Shown one piece after another: positions 18,883 through 26,475 of a stretch of DNA of 64,000 nucleotides. Location: the NCBI RefSeq assembly GCF_002214185.1, contig NZ_CP022161.1:1550001-1614000 (forward strand), in the 5' to 3' direction. The notes under the pieces are model-generated. The model saw only the letters and a program-made list of their open reading frames with translations, did no database searches and was not told the origin of the DNA. The DNA comes from Streptomyces capitiformicae (GTDB lineage Bacteria > Actinomycetota > Actinomycetes > Streptomycetales > Streptomycetaceae). A program made the translations under genes and the position numbers. Every line of letters starts with the position of its first letter. The first letter of the stretch is position 1.

Positions 18883-19961
18883 ATCGGCGCCACCGACGAC
18901 AACCGGTGTACATCCCGCGCCGTCCCCGTGACGCCCGACAGGAAGCCCTGAGCCCGGGGGGAGGCGTTCTCCGTCAGCCAGGTGGGGTCGATGTCGCAGA
19001 CGGCGACGCGTACGTCCGTTCCGGCGAGGGCCAGGGGGAGGGTGTGGACCACCGTCGACGGGAAGCTCAGGATCGTGCGGCCGATGGGGCCGCGGCGGGC
19101 GATGAGTTCCAGGGGGAGGTCGGGGCGGACTATCTCCAGGCCCGTCTCGGTCGCCAGGGCGTGGAGTTTCTCGGCGTTTTCGCGGCGGTGGGCGAAGTAG
19201 CGGGCCGCGCCGTTCGCTCTCGCCAGCGAGCGGACGGCTTCAAGGTAGCGGTCGCCGTCCACCACACCCGTCTCCACGAGGGACGTGCCCACCAGGTCGG
19301 CGCCCTTGGTGACGCGAGGCGGGCCGAAGCGGGCGCGGGTCCAAGCGAAGGCGTTGGCGGTGACGGTGACGCCCTCGGGGGTCTCCTCGATCGGCATGGA
19401 GGAGAAGACCTCGACGCGCCGGCCGGCGGTCGGGGTCAGCCGCTTGCGGGCCTTGGCGGAGACCGGGGCGAAGACCAGGTCCCGGGGGCCGGGGCGGCCG
19501 CCCTTGCGGTGCCAGCGGACAAGGCGTTCGCCGCGGGCGAGCTGGGAGACGAACTCCATGGTGGCGGTGCCGTCGTCCACGACGACGACGTCCGGTGCCT
19601 TGGTGATCGTCAGCAGCAGTTGGACGTAGCGGGAGAAGGGGTCTCCCAGGACGATGCGGCTCGCGGCGCGCAGGAGGGGGGCGAGGCCCCCGACCGTGCG
19701 GAACGGGGCGGCCGTACCGCCGCGTGCCTCCTCCCACCGCACCTCGTGGCCCTCGTCCCGCGCCAGCTCCGCCATACGGCGCAACTGCCCCCGGGTCATG
19801 GGGTCGTTGGGTGACAGGACGACGAGGGTGAGCCCCGCGCCGGGGGCCTCCACCACGCCGGAGGCATGGGCGTGCGCCCACTCCAGCACGTTCAGCAGCT
19901 GTACCGGACTCTCGACGAAGGCGAGAGTGTGGGTGCCGGCGGTTCCGGCGCGAGGGCTCAT
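18879..19961 (-). CDS. Polysialyltransferase-like glycosyltransferase (PF07388-like)
   Basis: 360 residues from the ATG at 19961; an upstream in-frame Pro/Gln/Asn-rich extension runs through the G/C repeat and is not coding. Opening THTLAFVESPVQLLNVLEWA is characteristic of the alpha-2,8-polysialyltransferase family. VVVVDDGTATMEFVSQL (about 140) and YFAHRRENAEKL, then LSFPSTVVHTLPLALAG, match the nucleotide-sugar-binding half of these GT-B enzymes. It probably polymerises or transfers a nonulosonic acid from its CMP derivative. Neighbouring NeuB-like and NeuA-like genes supply the donor. Its TAG stop lies within the MITE end. Confidence 0.75.
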   Translation of the reverse strand: MSPRAGTAGTHTLAFVESPVQLLNVLEWAHAHASGVVEAPGAGLTLVVLSPNDPMTRGQLRRMAELARDEGHEVRWEEARGGTAAPFRTVGGLAPLLRAASRIVLGDPFSRYVQLLLTITKAPDVVVVDDGTATMEFVSQLARGERLVRWHRKGGRPGPRDLVFAPVSAKARKRLTPTAGRRVEVFSSMPIEETPEGVTVTANAFAWTRARFGPPRVTKGADLVGTSLVETGVVDGDRYLEAVRSLARANGAARYFAHRRENAEKLHALATETGLEIVRPDLPLELIARRGPIGRTILSFPSTVVHTLPLALAGTDVRVAVCDIDPTWLTENASPRAQGFLSGVTGTARDVHRLSSVAPI

Positions 19962-20020
19962 CGACGTGTGTCCGTCGCTTCCGTGAGTACGGATCTTCAG
20001 GGGCCGGGGGGAGCAGGGTG

Positions 20021-20066
20021 CCCCAGCACCGGGTGCCGCCGATATGGCGGGCACCCGGTGCTGGGG
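20021..20066 (-). terminator. 17-bp hairpin between neuB and the polysialyltransferase gene
   Basis: CCCCAGCACCGGGTGCC ... GGCACCCGGTGCTGGGG, perfect 17-bp arms around a 12-nt loop that itself can pair (GCC-GATAT-GGC). It lies in the 247-bp gap between two same-strand genes, so it may attenuate read-through from neuB. Confidence 0.6.
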
Positions 20067-20129
20067 CGGGGCTGGGCTGGGTTGGGCTGGGTTGGGTTGG
20101 GCTGGGCTGGGTTGGGCTGGGTTGGGCTG
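20067..20129 (+). repeat. GGGYT pentamer array (possible G-quadruplex)
   Basis: About eleven GGG runs at 5-nt spacing (GGGCT/GGGTT alternating), directly after two GGGG runs in the flanking hairpin. Thirteen consecutive G-runs with 1-2-nt loops could form stacked G-quadruplexes on the strand opposite the coding strand. It is immediately adjacent to the hairpin at 20021-20066. Confidence 0.8.
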
Positions 20130-20208
20130 CACAGCTCGGCGCTACGAGGTGCCGCTGCGCCCACCCTCCCCCATCGCCCCAGCGGCACGACTGCCCGCAG
20201 CTACGGCG

Positions 20209-21147
20209 TCAGACGTTGACGGGCTCGCCCGCGGCCGCCGCGATCTCCGCCTCGGCGACGACGCCGGTGACGCGGCGCAGCTTCTTCATGGGGCCGAGCT
20301 CGGAGTCGTAGACCTTCTTGACGCCGTCGCCGAGGGAGGCCTCGATGGTGCGGATGTCGCGCACCAGGCGCTGCAGGCCCTGGGGCTCGACGGAGGCGGC
20401 CTGGTCGGAGCCCCACATCGCGCGGTCGAGGGTGATGTGACGCTCGACGAAGGTGGCGCCGAGGGCGACCGCGGCGAGCGTGGTCTGCAGGCCCGTCTCG
20501 TGGCCGGAGTAGCCGATCGGGACGTTCGGGTACTCCTCCTGGAGCGTGTTGATGACGCGGAGGTTGAGCTCCTCGGCCTTCGCCGGGTAGGTCGAGGTGG
20601 CGTGGCAGAGCAGGATGTTGTCGCTGCCCAGGACCTCGACCGCGTGGCGGATCTGCTTCGGGGTGGACATACCGCTGGAGAGGATGACCGTGCGGCCGGT
20701 GGCGCGCAGGGCGCGGAGCAGCTCGTCGTCGGTCAGGGACGCGGACGCGACCTTGTGGGCGGGGACGTCGAACTTCTCCAGGAAGGCGACGGCCTCGGTG
20801 TCCCACGGGGAGGCGAACCAGTCGATCCCCTTCTCCTTGCAGTACTCGTCGATCTGGCGGTACTCGTCCTCACCGAACTCCACGCGGTGGCGGTAGTCGA
20901 TGTAGGTCATGCGGCCCCAGGGGGTGTCGCGCTCGATGTCCCACTGATCACGGGGGGTGCAGATCTCGGGGGTGCGCTTCTGGAACTTGACGGCGTCGCA
21001 GCCGGCCTCGGCGGCCACGTCGATCAGCTTGAAGGCGTTCTCCAGCTCACCGTTGTGGTTGATGCCGATCTCGCCGCAGACGTAGACGGGCTGGCCGGGG
21101 CCGGCGGTCTTCGAACCGAAGGTGCGCAGACGGGAGTTGGTGCTCAT
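20209..21147 (-). CDS. neuB: Nonulosonic-acid synthase (NeuB-like)
   Basis: 312 residues. NeuB fold motifs: YVCGEIGINHNGELENAFKL, GCDAVKFQKRTPE, KGIDWFASPWDTEAV, HKVASASLTDDELL, LSSGMSTPKQI, CHATSTYPA, IGYSGHETGLQTTLAAVALGA and VERHITLDR. Condenses phosphoenolpyruvate with a hexose-type acceptor (ManNAc, mannose or their phosphates) to make sialic acid, Kdn or a relative. It is about 35-45 residues shorter than classical NeuB: the C-terminal antifreeze-like (SAF) domain is missing. AAGGAA precedes the ATG; 14 bp separate it from the upstream cytidylyltransferase. From memory a similar S. coelicolor locus makes a Kdn-containing wall teichulosonic acid. Confidence 0.88.
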   Translation of the reverse strand: MSTNSRLRTFGSKTAGPGQPVYVCGEIGINHNGELENAFKLIDVAAEAGCDAVKFQKRTPEICTPRDQWDIERDTPWGRMTYIDYRHRVEFGEDEYRQIDEYCKEKGIDWFASPWDTEAVAFLEKFDVPAHKVASASLTDDELLRALRATGRTVILSSGMSTPKQIRHAVEVLGSDNILLCHATSTYPAKAEELNLRVINTLQEEYPNVPIGYSGHETGLQTTLAAVALGATFVERHITLDRAMWGSDQAASVEPQGLQRLVRDIRTIEASLGDGVKKVYDSELGPMKKLRRVTGVVAEAEIAAAAGEPVNV

Positions 21148-21161
21148 GGCGGGACGTTTCC

Positions 21162-22565
21162 TTAACTGTCGAGGGGGGCGGGAGAGTCGAGAGAGGGACC
21201 GAGGATCCAGCCGGCGATCTCTCTGATCGCGCCTTCGCCACCGTGGACGGTGGTGACCGCGCGCGCGGCGCCGCGGACGATGTCGTGGGCGCTTCCGACC
21301 GCCACGGGCCAGCCCACGAGGGCGAAGCACGGGAGGTCGTTGACGTCGTTGCCGACGTAGAGCACGCGCTCGGGCGCGATGCCCTGTTCCTCGCACCACT
21401 GCTTCAGTGCGAGGTCCTTCCGGTCGATGCCGTGGAGCACCGGGATCTGCAGCTTCCGGGCCCGGGCGGCAACCACCGGGTTCTTCTCCGAGGACAGGAT
21501 GAGCATGGTGAGGCCGCTCTTGCGGAGGGCCGCGATGCCGAGTCCGTCGCCGCGGTGCACGGAGACGAACTCGCGTCCGTCGGAGTCGATCAGCACCCGG
21601 TCGTCGGTCTGGGTGCCGTCGAAGTCGAGGACGACCGCGTCGATGTCGGCGGCGGTCGGGAGGGCGCCGGGGCGGTTCGCGTCGAAGAGCGGCGCGAGTG
21701 CCTGGGCGCGGGCGAGGTCGTGCGGGTCGTCGATCTCCAGGACCCGGGCGGGGTCGGTGCGGACGAGTTCCGTACGGCCGAAGAAGCGGTGCTGGTGCTT
21801 GCGCAGGCCGGCCGCGTCCATGGCGTAGGCGGCGCCGGTCTCCAGCAGGTCCTGCGGGCGGTCCTGACGGCGGGGGCGGAACGACTTGTCGTGGTTGACG
21901 CCATAGCCCCCGGCGGTGAGCGCGGACGTGGCGTGGCTGTCGTCGGCCGGGGCCGCACCAAGCCCGGCGGCGGGCCCGTGGGCGGCGTCGGCCACGCCCG
22001 GCGCGCCACCGCCGGCCACGGCCTCACCGACGCGGCCCGTCTCGCCGCCGGTGAACTCGTCGGCGGTGTCGCGCCAGATGAACCCGTGGAACGGGGCGAC
22101 GGTGAGCGCGGTGTCGGCGCCGTGCTCCACGACCGCGCGGGCCACGCCGTCGATGTCCTCGCGCAGGATGAACGGGCTGGTGCACTGGACCAGGAGGACC
22201 ACGTCCACCGCGACGCCGTGCTTGGCCTCATGGGCGTCCAGGGCGTGCAGGACCGCGGCCTCGGAGGTGGCGGTGTCGCCGGCGATGGCCGCGGGCCGCA
22301 GCACGACCTCGGCTCCGGACTCACGGGCGGCGGCGGCGATGGCGTGGTCGTCCGTGGAGACGACCACGTTCGTCACCAACTCGGCGGCGAGGCACTCGCG
22401 GACCGCGCGGGCGACCAGCGGAACACCGCCGACGGGCGCGAGGTTCTTCGCGGGGACGCCCTTGGACCCGCCGCGCGCGGGGATGACGGCGACGACACGG
22501 CGCGGGGCCGTCCCGGGGCCCGTCGCCGAGGCGGAAGTAGCTGGGCCCGCTTCCGGGTGGGACAT
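21162..22565 (-). CDS. CMP-nonulosonate synthetase fused to HAD phosphatase
   Basis: 467 residues. Residues 23-290: acylneuraminate cytidylyltransferase with VVAVIPARGGSKGVPAKNLA, VVVSTDDHAIAAAA, LLVQCTSPFI and TGAAYAMD. Residues about 310-455: KdsC-type HAD phosphatase with DFDGTQTDD (Asp314/Asp316), LTMLILSSEKN and GNDVNDLPCF. The enzyme would activate the sugar with CTP, and the second domain could first remove a 9-phosphate, so NeuB probably works on a phosphorylated acceptor. An Ala/Gly-rich insert (about 172-222) interrupts the transferase domain near WRDTADEF. GGAG lies 8 nt before the ATG. Confidence 0.9.
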   Translation of the reverse strand: MSHPEAGPATSASATGPGTAPRRVVAVIPARGGSKGVPAKNLAPVGGVPLVARAVRECLAAELVTNVVVSTDDHAIAAAARESGAEVVLRPAAIAGDTATSEAAVLHALDAHEAKHGVAVDVVLLVQCTSPFILREDIDGVARAVVEHGADTALTVAPFHGFIWRDTADEFTGGETGRVGEAVAGGGAPGVADAAHGPAAGLGAAPADDSHATSALTAGGYGVNHDKSFRPRRQDRPQDLLETGAAYAMDAAGLRKHQHRFFGRTELVRTDPARVLEIDDPHDLARAQALAPLFDANRPGALPTAADIDAVVLDFDGTQTDDRVLIDSDGREFVSVHRGDGLGIAALRKSGLTMLILSSEKNPVVAARARKLQIPVLHGIDRKDLALKQWCEEQGIAPERVLYVGNDVNDLPCFALVGWPVAVGSAHDIVRGAARAVTTVHGGEGAIREIAGWILGPSLDSPAPLDS

Positions 22566-22612
22566 GGCTGGTGCTCCTTGCGGTGCTTGCGAAGCGGTGG
22601 AGGGGCGGCGGC

Positions 22613-23989
22613 TCACAGCTCCCCCATCCGCCGGATGACGGGCGCCACGCGCTGCACCCCGTGCCGGTAGGCGCCGCGCGCCGCCCGGCGCACGATCTGC
22701 CGTACGGGCCCGGCCTGCTTGTCGGCGGCGGGCGCCCCGGGCAGCGGGCTGCCGTCGGGGCCGAGGTGGTGGCGGGCGAGGATGCCGGGCAGATAGCCGG
22801 GCGCGGTCACGGTCGTGTAGTACGGCGTGAGGGGCGGGAGTTCGGTGGCCGCGACCAGCTTGGCGATGCGGTCGCGGGCGGCGTCGAAGGCGGTGGCGTA
22901 CGAGCCGTCCGCGACGACGCCCTGCCGGGCCACCCACTCGGGGTCGGGCACCGGCTCGTGCCCGGCGTCCAGCTGGTCCCAGGAGGCGAGGCAGCCGGAG
23001 CCCACGAAGTGGTGGTTGCCGAGCGTCTCGCGGATCCCGAGGTCGGTGAGGACGACGGTGGGGATACGGCGGTGCAGGGACTCCAGCGCGGCGGTGGAGC
23101 TGATGGTGACCAGCAGGTCGGTGGTGTCGAGGACCTCGCCCATGTTCCCGTACGACAGGCGGAAGTTGTCCGGCAGGCCACCGGGGAGCTTCTCCGCCAG
23201 CTTCTGGTACGGGAGTTCCTCGATATGCGTGGTGTGCTCACCCGGCTTGGAGCGCAGCTTCAGCAGCACCTGGCGCTCCGGGTGCTTCCGGGCGTGCTTG
23301 ATGAGCCGGTTCAGCAGGTACGTACGGTCCTTGCGGTTGTCCGGGACGGACGGCTGTACGGCGAACACGACCGTGTACGGGTCGTTCCGGCCGGCGTAGG
23401 GCTTGCCGCCGAGGAAGGGCAGTGCGACCTCGGTGACCGAGGAGGCGTCAGCGCCCACGCCCTCGTACACGGCGCGGAAACGGTCCGCGTCCTGGCGGGA
23501 GTTGGCGAGGACGAGGTCCGCGCCGTGCCGCAGCAGCAGGCCGTCGGCGAGCTTTTCGTATACGACGCCGACGTACCCGGTGACGATCACGGGCCGCTTG
23601 GTGCGCGCGCCCCAGGCGTTCTTGAGGCCGTGCAGCATCGCCTGGACGCCCCCGCCGACGAGGGCGAGCACGACGACGTCGTACGACCCGGCCGCCTCCT
23701 CGGCTCCCATGACGCGCAGGAACTCGACGGCGGTCACCTCGCGGAGTGAGTCCGCGCGGACGCCGACCTCGTCGAGCTGGCGGGCGGTAGGGGTGGCCCG
23801 GCCACGCAGGAGGAACCCGTCCAGACGGATCTCCGAGGCACCCCCGTGTTCCGGGGCGATGCGCTTCGCGGTGAGCGCGCCCCACTTCCACCGGGTGTCG
23901 GAATCCGCGAGGACGGCGACCCTCAGGGGTCTCGTCGAGCTTGCTGGCGTACTTGCTGGCACGCCGAAGACGCTAGGAAGCGATTCCAT
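22613..23989 (-). CDS. DUF6716-like putative glycosyltransferase
   Basis: 458 residues. Two Rossmann-like halves: PLRVAVLADSDTRWKWGALT at the N-terminus and VVFAVQPSVPDNRKDRTYLL mid-protein, followed by LLKLRSKPGEHTTH, LLVTISSTAALESLHRRIPTV and TLGNHHFVGSGCLAS. This is a GT-B-like layout, with the SSTAALES segment where GT-B enzymes bind donor phosphate. The family is conserved beside nonulosonic-acid genes in Streptomyces, but its activity is unknown to me. An ATG at 23989 was chosen over a TTG at 24001. The downstream cytidylyltransferase starts 48 bp away; divergent from the GT2 gene. Confidence 0.75.
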   Translation of the reverse strand: MESLPSVFGVPASTPASSTRPLRVAVLADSDTRWKWGALTAKRIAPEHGGASEIRLDGFLLRGRATPTARQLDEVGVRADSLREVTAVEFLRVMGAEEAAGSYDVVVLALVGGGVQAMLHGLKNAWGARTKRPVIVTGYVGVVYEKLADGLLLRHGADLVLANSRQDADRFRAVYEGVGADASSVTEVALPFLGGKPYAGRNDPYTVVFAVQPSVPDNRKDRTYLLNRLIKHARKHPERQVLLKLRSKPGEHTTHIEELPYQKLAEKLPGGLPDNFRLSYGNMGEVLDTTDLLVTISSTAALESLHRRIPTVVLTDLGIRETLGNHHFVGSGCLASWDQLDAGHEPVPDPEWVARQGVVADGSYATAFDAARDRIAKLVAATELPPLTPYYTTVTAPGYLPGILARHHLGPDGSPLPGAPAADKQAGPVRQIVRRAARGAYRHGVQRVAPVIRRMGEL

Positions 23990-24030
23990 TGATCCGCCCA
24001 ACCTGAAGGCAACAAAGGGTTAACAGCACA

Positions 24031-24044
24031 TCGCCAAATGGCGA
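24031..24044. promoter_or_regulatory. Short palindrome in divergent promoter region
   Basis: TCGCCA-AA-TGGCGA in the 170-bp AT-richer gap between the DUF6716-like and GT2 genes, which read outward. A possible operator for both arms of the glycopolymer cluster; symmetry is the only support. Confidence 0.35.
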
Positions 24045-24159
24045 ATCAGGTCACGAACGGCAAGAAAACCCCCCCGGTTTACAGGACCGCCACGTGTCGT
24101 TCACGTAACATCAAGCGGGCGGTCAAGATGAATGCCGGACGACAGCCTAACCTGATTGC

Positions 24160-25137
24160 GTGGTCAAGCTCTCCGTCATCGTGCCGTTCTACAACGTGCA
24201 GCAATACGCGCCAGACACTCTGAAGAGCCTCGGCGCCAACGCGCGTGAGGACTTCGAATTCATCCTCGTCGACGACTGCTCGCGCGACGAGACACCGGAC
24301 GTTCTCGCGCGCGCGGAGCGCGAGCTGCCAGGCGCGGTGTATGTCAGACACGAGCAGAACGGAGGGCTGGCGACCGCGCGCAACACGGGCATCGACAACG
24401 CGCGTGGCGAGTACCTGACGTTCCTCGACGGGGACGACTGGCTCGCCCCCGGTTACTTCCCCAAACTCCTGTCCGCCATCGAGGAGTTGGGCTGCGACTT
24501 CGTGCGCACGGACCATGTCCAGTGCACCGGGCGGGCCCGCTCGATCCACCGCGTCCCCAACGGGCGGCGGGGCGTCGTGATGAATCCGCGCGACGCGATC
24601 CTGCCCGCCGACCGCTCCACCTCCGTCGACTACGCGTACGCCTGGGCGGGCATCTACCACCGCCGGCTGGTCGACAAGGGGGTGCTGCACTTCACGCACG
24701 GGCTGCGCACGGCGGAGGACCGGCCGTGGATCTGGAAGCTGCACCGGGAGGCGGAGTCCTTCGCGACCGTGGGCCTGCTGGGCGTGTACTACCGCCGCGG
24801 TGTCGCGTCGTCGCTCACGCAGATCGGTGACGTGCGGCAGCTCGATTTCATTCGCGCATTCGACCAGGTCATCGCGGAAACGGCGCAGGACCGGGACGCG
24901 GACAAACTTCTCCCCAAGGCCGTGCGCACTTACTGCGCGATTATCTCCCACCATTTGGGATCCATCGAAAGGTTCGAGCCGGCGGTGGCACGCAAACTGA
25001 AGTCGATGAGCGCGGTCGCGCTGCGCAGAATGCCGCAGGACGTGCTCGACGAGGCCCTCGACTCCATGGACGTCCAGCGCGCCACGCGGCTGCGCCGGCT
25101 GCGCCGCCGTCCCGCCGGAGCGGGGGTCGCCGCGTGA
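24160..25137 (+). CDS. Family 2 glycosyltransferase (GT-A)
   Basis: 325 residues. LSVIVPFYNVQQYAPDTLKSL, EFILVDDCSRDET, NGGLATARNTGIDNARGEYLTFLDGDDW show the GT2 Rossmann core with the DGD divalent-metal motif (about 91-93); RTAEDRPWIWKL supplies the catalytic-type ED. The C-terminal 120 residues are helical and end in a basic Arg-rich tail, suggesting membrane association. Starts at GTG 24160 with no ribosome site; TAACCT ends 6 nt upstream and could be a -10 box, so the mRNA may be leaderless. Probably adds a sugar to the wall polymer. Its stop overlaps the next gene's GTG. Confidence 0.88.
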   Translation: MVKLSVIVPFYNVQQYAPDTLKSLGANAREDFEFILVDDCSRDETPDVLARAERELPGAVYVRHEQNGGLATARNTGIDNARGEYLTFLDGDDWLAPGYFPKLLSAIEELGCDFVRTDHVQCTGRARSIHRVPNGRRGVVMNPRDAILPADRSTSVDYAYAWAGIYHRRLVDKGVLHFTHGLRTAEDRPWIWKLHREAESFATVGLLGVYYRRGVASSLTQIGDVRQLDFIRAFDQVIAETAQDRDADKLLPKAVRTYCAIISHHLGSIERFEPAVARKLKSMSAVALRRMPQDVLDEALDSMDVQRATRLRRLRRRPAGAGVAA

Positions 25138-26468
25138 CCACGCAGATCTTCATGGCGTCCACGCTGTACGGCACGGCCACGCTGGCCGCCGCCCTGGACA
25201 CCGAGTGCTTCCGCCCCGCCTCCCGGCGCATCCTGCTGATCTCCAACAACGCGGCGACGCCCGAGACGGCCCCCGCCCTGGACGAGATGCCCGGCTTCGA
25301 GCAGCTGCGCAGTCGCTTCGACGACGTGATCTCCTGGAACGAGACCATCTCGCCGTTCCACCCGGGGGGCTGGTCCCCCCGCATGGACGATGTCGTCCTC
25401 TGGGAGCGGTATCTGCGGCTGCTGTGGAACCTGGGCGACGACGACGTCGAGCTGGCCGTGGAGTCCATCCAGGTCCACCCGGCGCTCGGCTTCACCCAGA
25501 TCTTCACCGGCGCGCCCGTGACCGTGTACGCGGACGGCCTGATGAGCTACGGCCCCACCCGCAACAAGATCGACCCGCTGGTGGGAACGCGTATCGACCG
25601 GTTGCTGCACTTGGACCTGGTCCCGGGCCTGAAGCCCCTCCTCCTCACCGAGTTCGGCGTCGGGGCGGAGATCGTGCCGACGGACGCCTTCGTGAAGGTG
25701 CTGGCGGAGCTGGTCGAGACCGGTGACACGCTGCCCGCCATCGAGGAGCCCGCGCTGCTGCTCGGCCAGTACCTCTCCGCGCTCGGCATCCTCACCGCCG
25801 AGGAGGAGGAAGACCTCCATGTACGGATGCTCAAGGGCGCGGTGGCGCTCGGGCACACCAAGGTCGTGTTCAAGCCGCACCCCAGCGCCCCGGCTCGCTG
25901 GTCGCGCGGGCTGGAGAAGGAGGCGGAGCGACTCGGCGCCGATCTGACGGTGCTCGACACGCCGGTCCTCGCCGAGGTCCTCTACCAGCGGATGCGTCCC
26001 GCGCTGGTCGTCGGCTGCTTCTCCACGGCCCTGCTCACCGCCTCCGCGCTGTACGGTCTGCCGGTCGCCCGCGTCGGCACCTCCACCCTGCTGGACCGGC
26101 TCGCGCCGTACGAGAACAGCAACCGGGTGCCCGTCACCGTCGTGGACGCGCTGCTGCCGGAGCTGGGCGACAAGGCCGCGGTGGCCTCGCAGAAGCCGGG
26201 CCTGTCCGTGGCGGACCTCAACCGCCTGGTGCGGGCGGTGGGGTACGCGATGCAGTCGAAGATCTACCCGTCGCTGCGGGCGGAGGCCGAGTCGTACCTG
26301 ACGAAGAGCCTGAACGCGCACACCCTGCGCTACTTCAAGCGCCGCCGTCTCACCTCGCTGGGCCTGCCCGGCGGCATCCCGGTCCAGCTCGCGTTCATCC
26401 CGCGCAACGCCACCGTACGAAGAGTCGCCCGCCGGGCCCGGTCCCTCAAGCGAGCCACTCTGGGGTGA
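25134..26468 (+). CDS. Polysialyltransferase-like protein, second copy
   Basis: 444 residues, GTG start overlapping the GT2 stop (GTGA). Opening TQIFMASTLYGTATLAAALD and RRILLISNNAATPE resemble the N-terminal half of PF07388 proteins. VVFKPHPSAPARWSR (about 243-257) is the 'K-P-H-P' motif that binds the CMP-sugar phosphate in bacterial polysialyltransferases, and VVGCFSTALLTASALYGLPV is the following Ser/Thr-rich loop. Likely transfers or polymerises the nonulosonic acid. Only distant similarity to the protein at 18879, so the two may do initiation and elongation. Confidence 0.8.
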   Translation: MTTQIFMASTLYGTATLAAALDTECFRPASRRILLISNNAATPETAPALDEMPGFEQLRSRFDDVISWNETISPFHPGGWSPRMDDVVLWERYLRLLWNLGDDDVELAVESIQVHPALGFTQIFTGAPVTVYADGLMSYGPTRNKIDPLVGTRIDRLLHLDLVPGLKPLLLTEFGVGAEIVPTDAFVKVLAELVETGDTLPAIEEPALLLGQYLSALGILTAEEEEDLHVRMLKGAVALGHTKVVFKPHPSAPARWSRGLEKEAERLGADLTVLDTPVLAEVLYQRMRPALVVGCFSTALLTASALYGLPVARVGTSTLLDRLAPYENSNRVPVTVVDALLPELGDKAAVASQKPGLSVADLNRLVRAVGYAMQSKIYPSLRAEAESYLTKSLNAHTLRYFKRRRLTSLGLPGGIPVQLAFIPRNATVRRVARRARSLKRATLG

Positions 26469-26475
26469 GCCCCGA

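Noticed and set aside
20067..20129. Telomere-like repeat or chromosome end
   Set aside because: Streptomyces telomeres are palindromic hairpin arrays, not short G-repeats, and the region is inside an operon.
19962..20132. 57-residue N-terminal extension of the polysialyltransferase-like protein
   Set aside because: It translates the GGGYT array and hairpin as Pro/Gln/Asn repeats and has no ribosome site.
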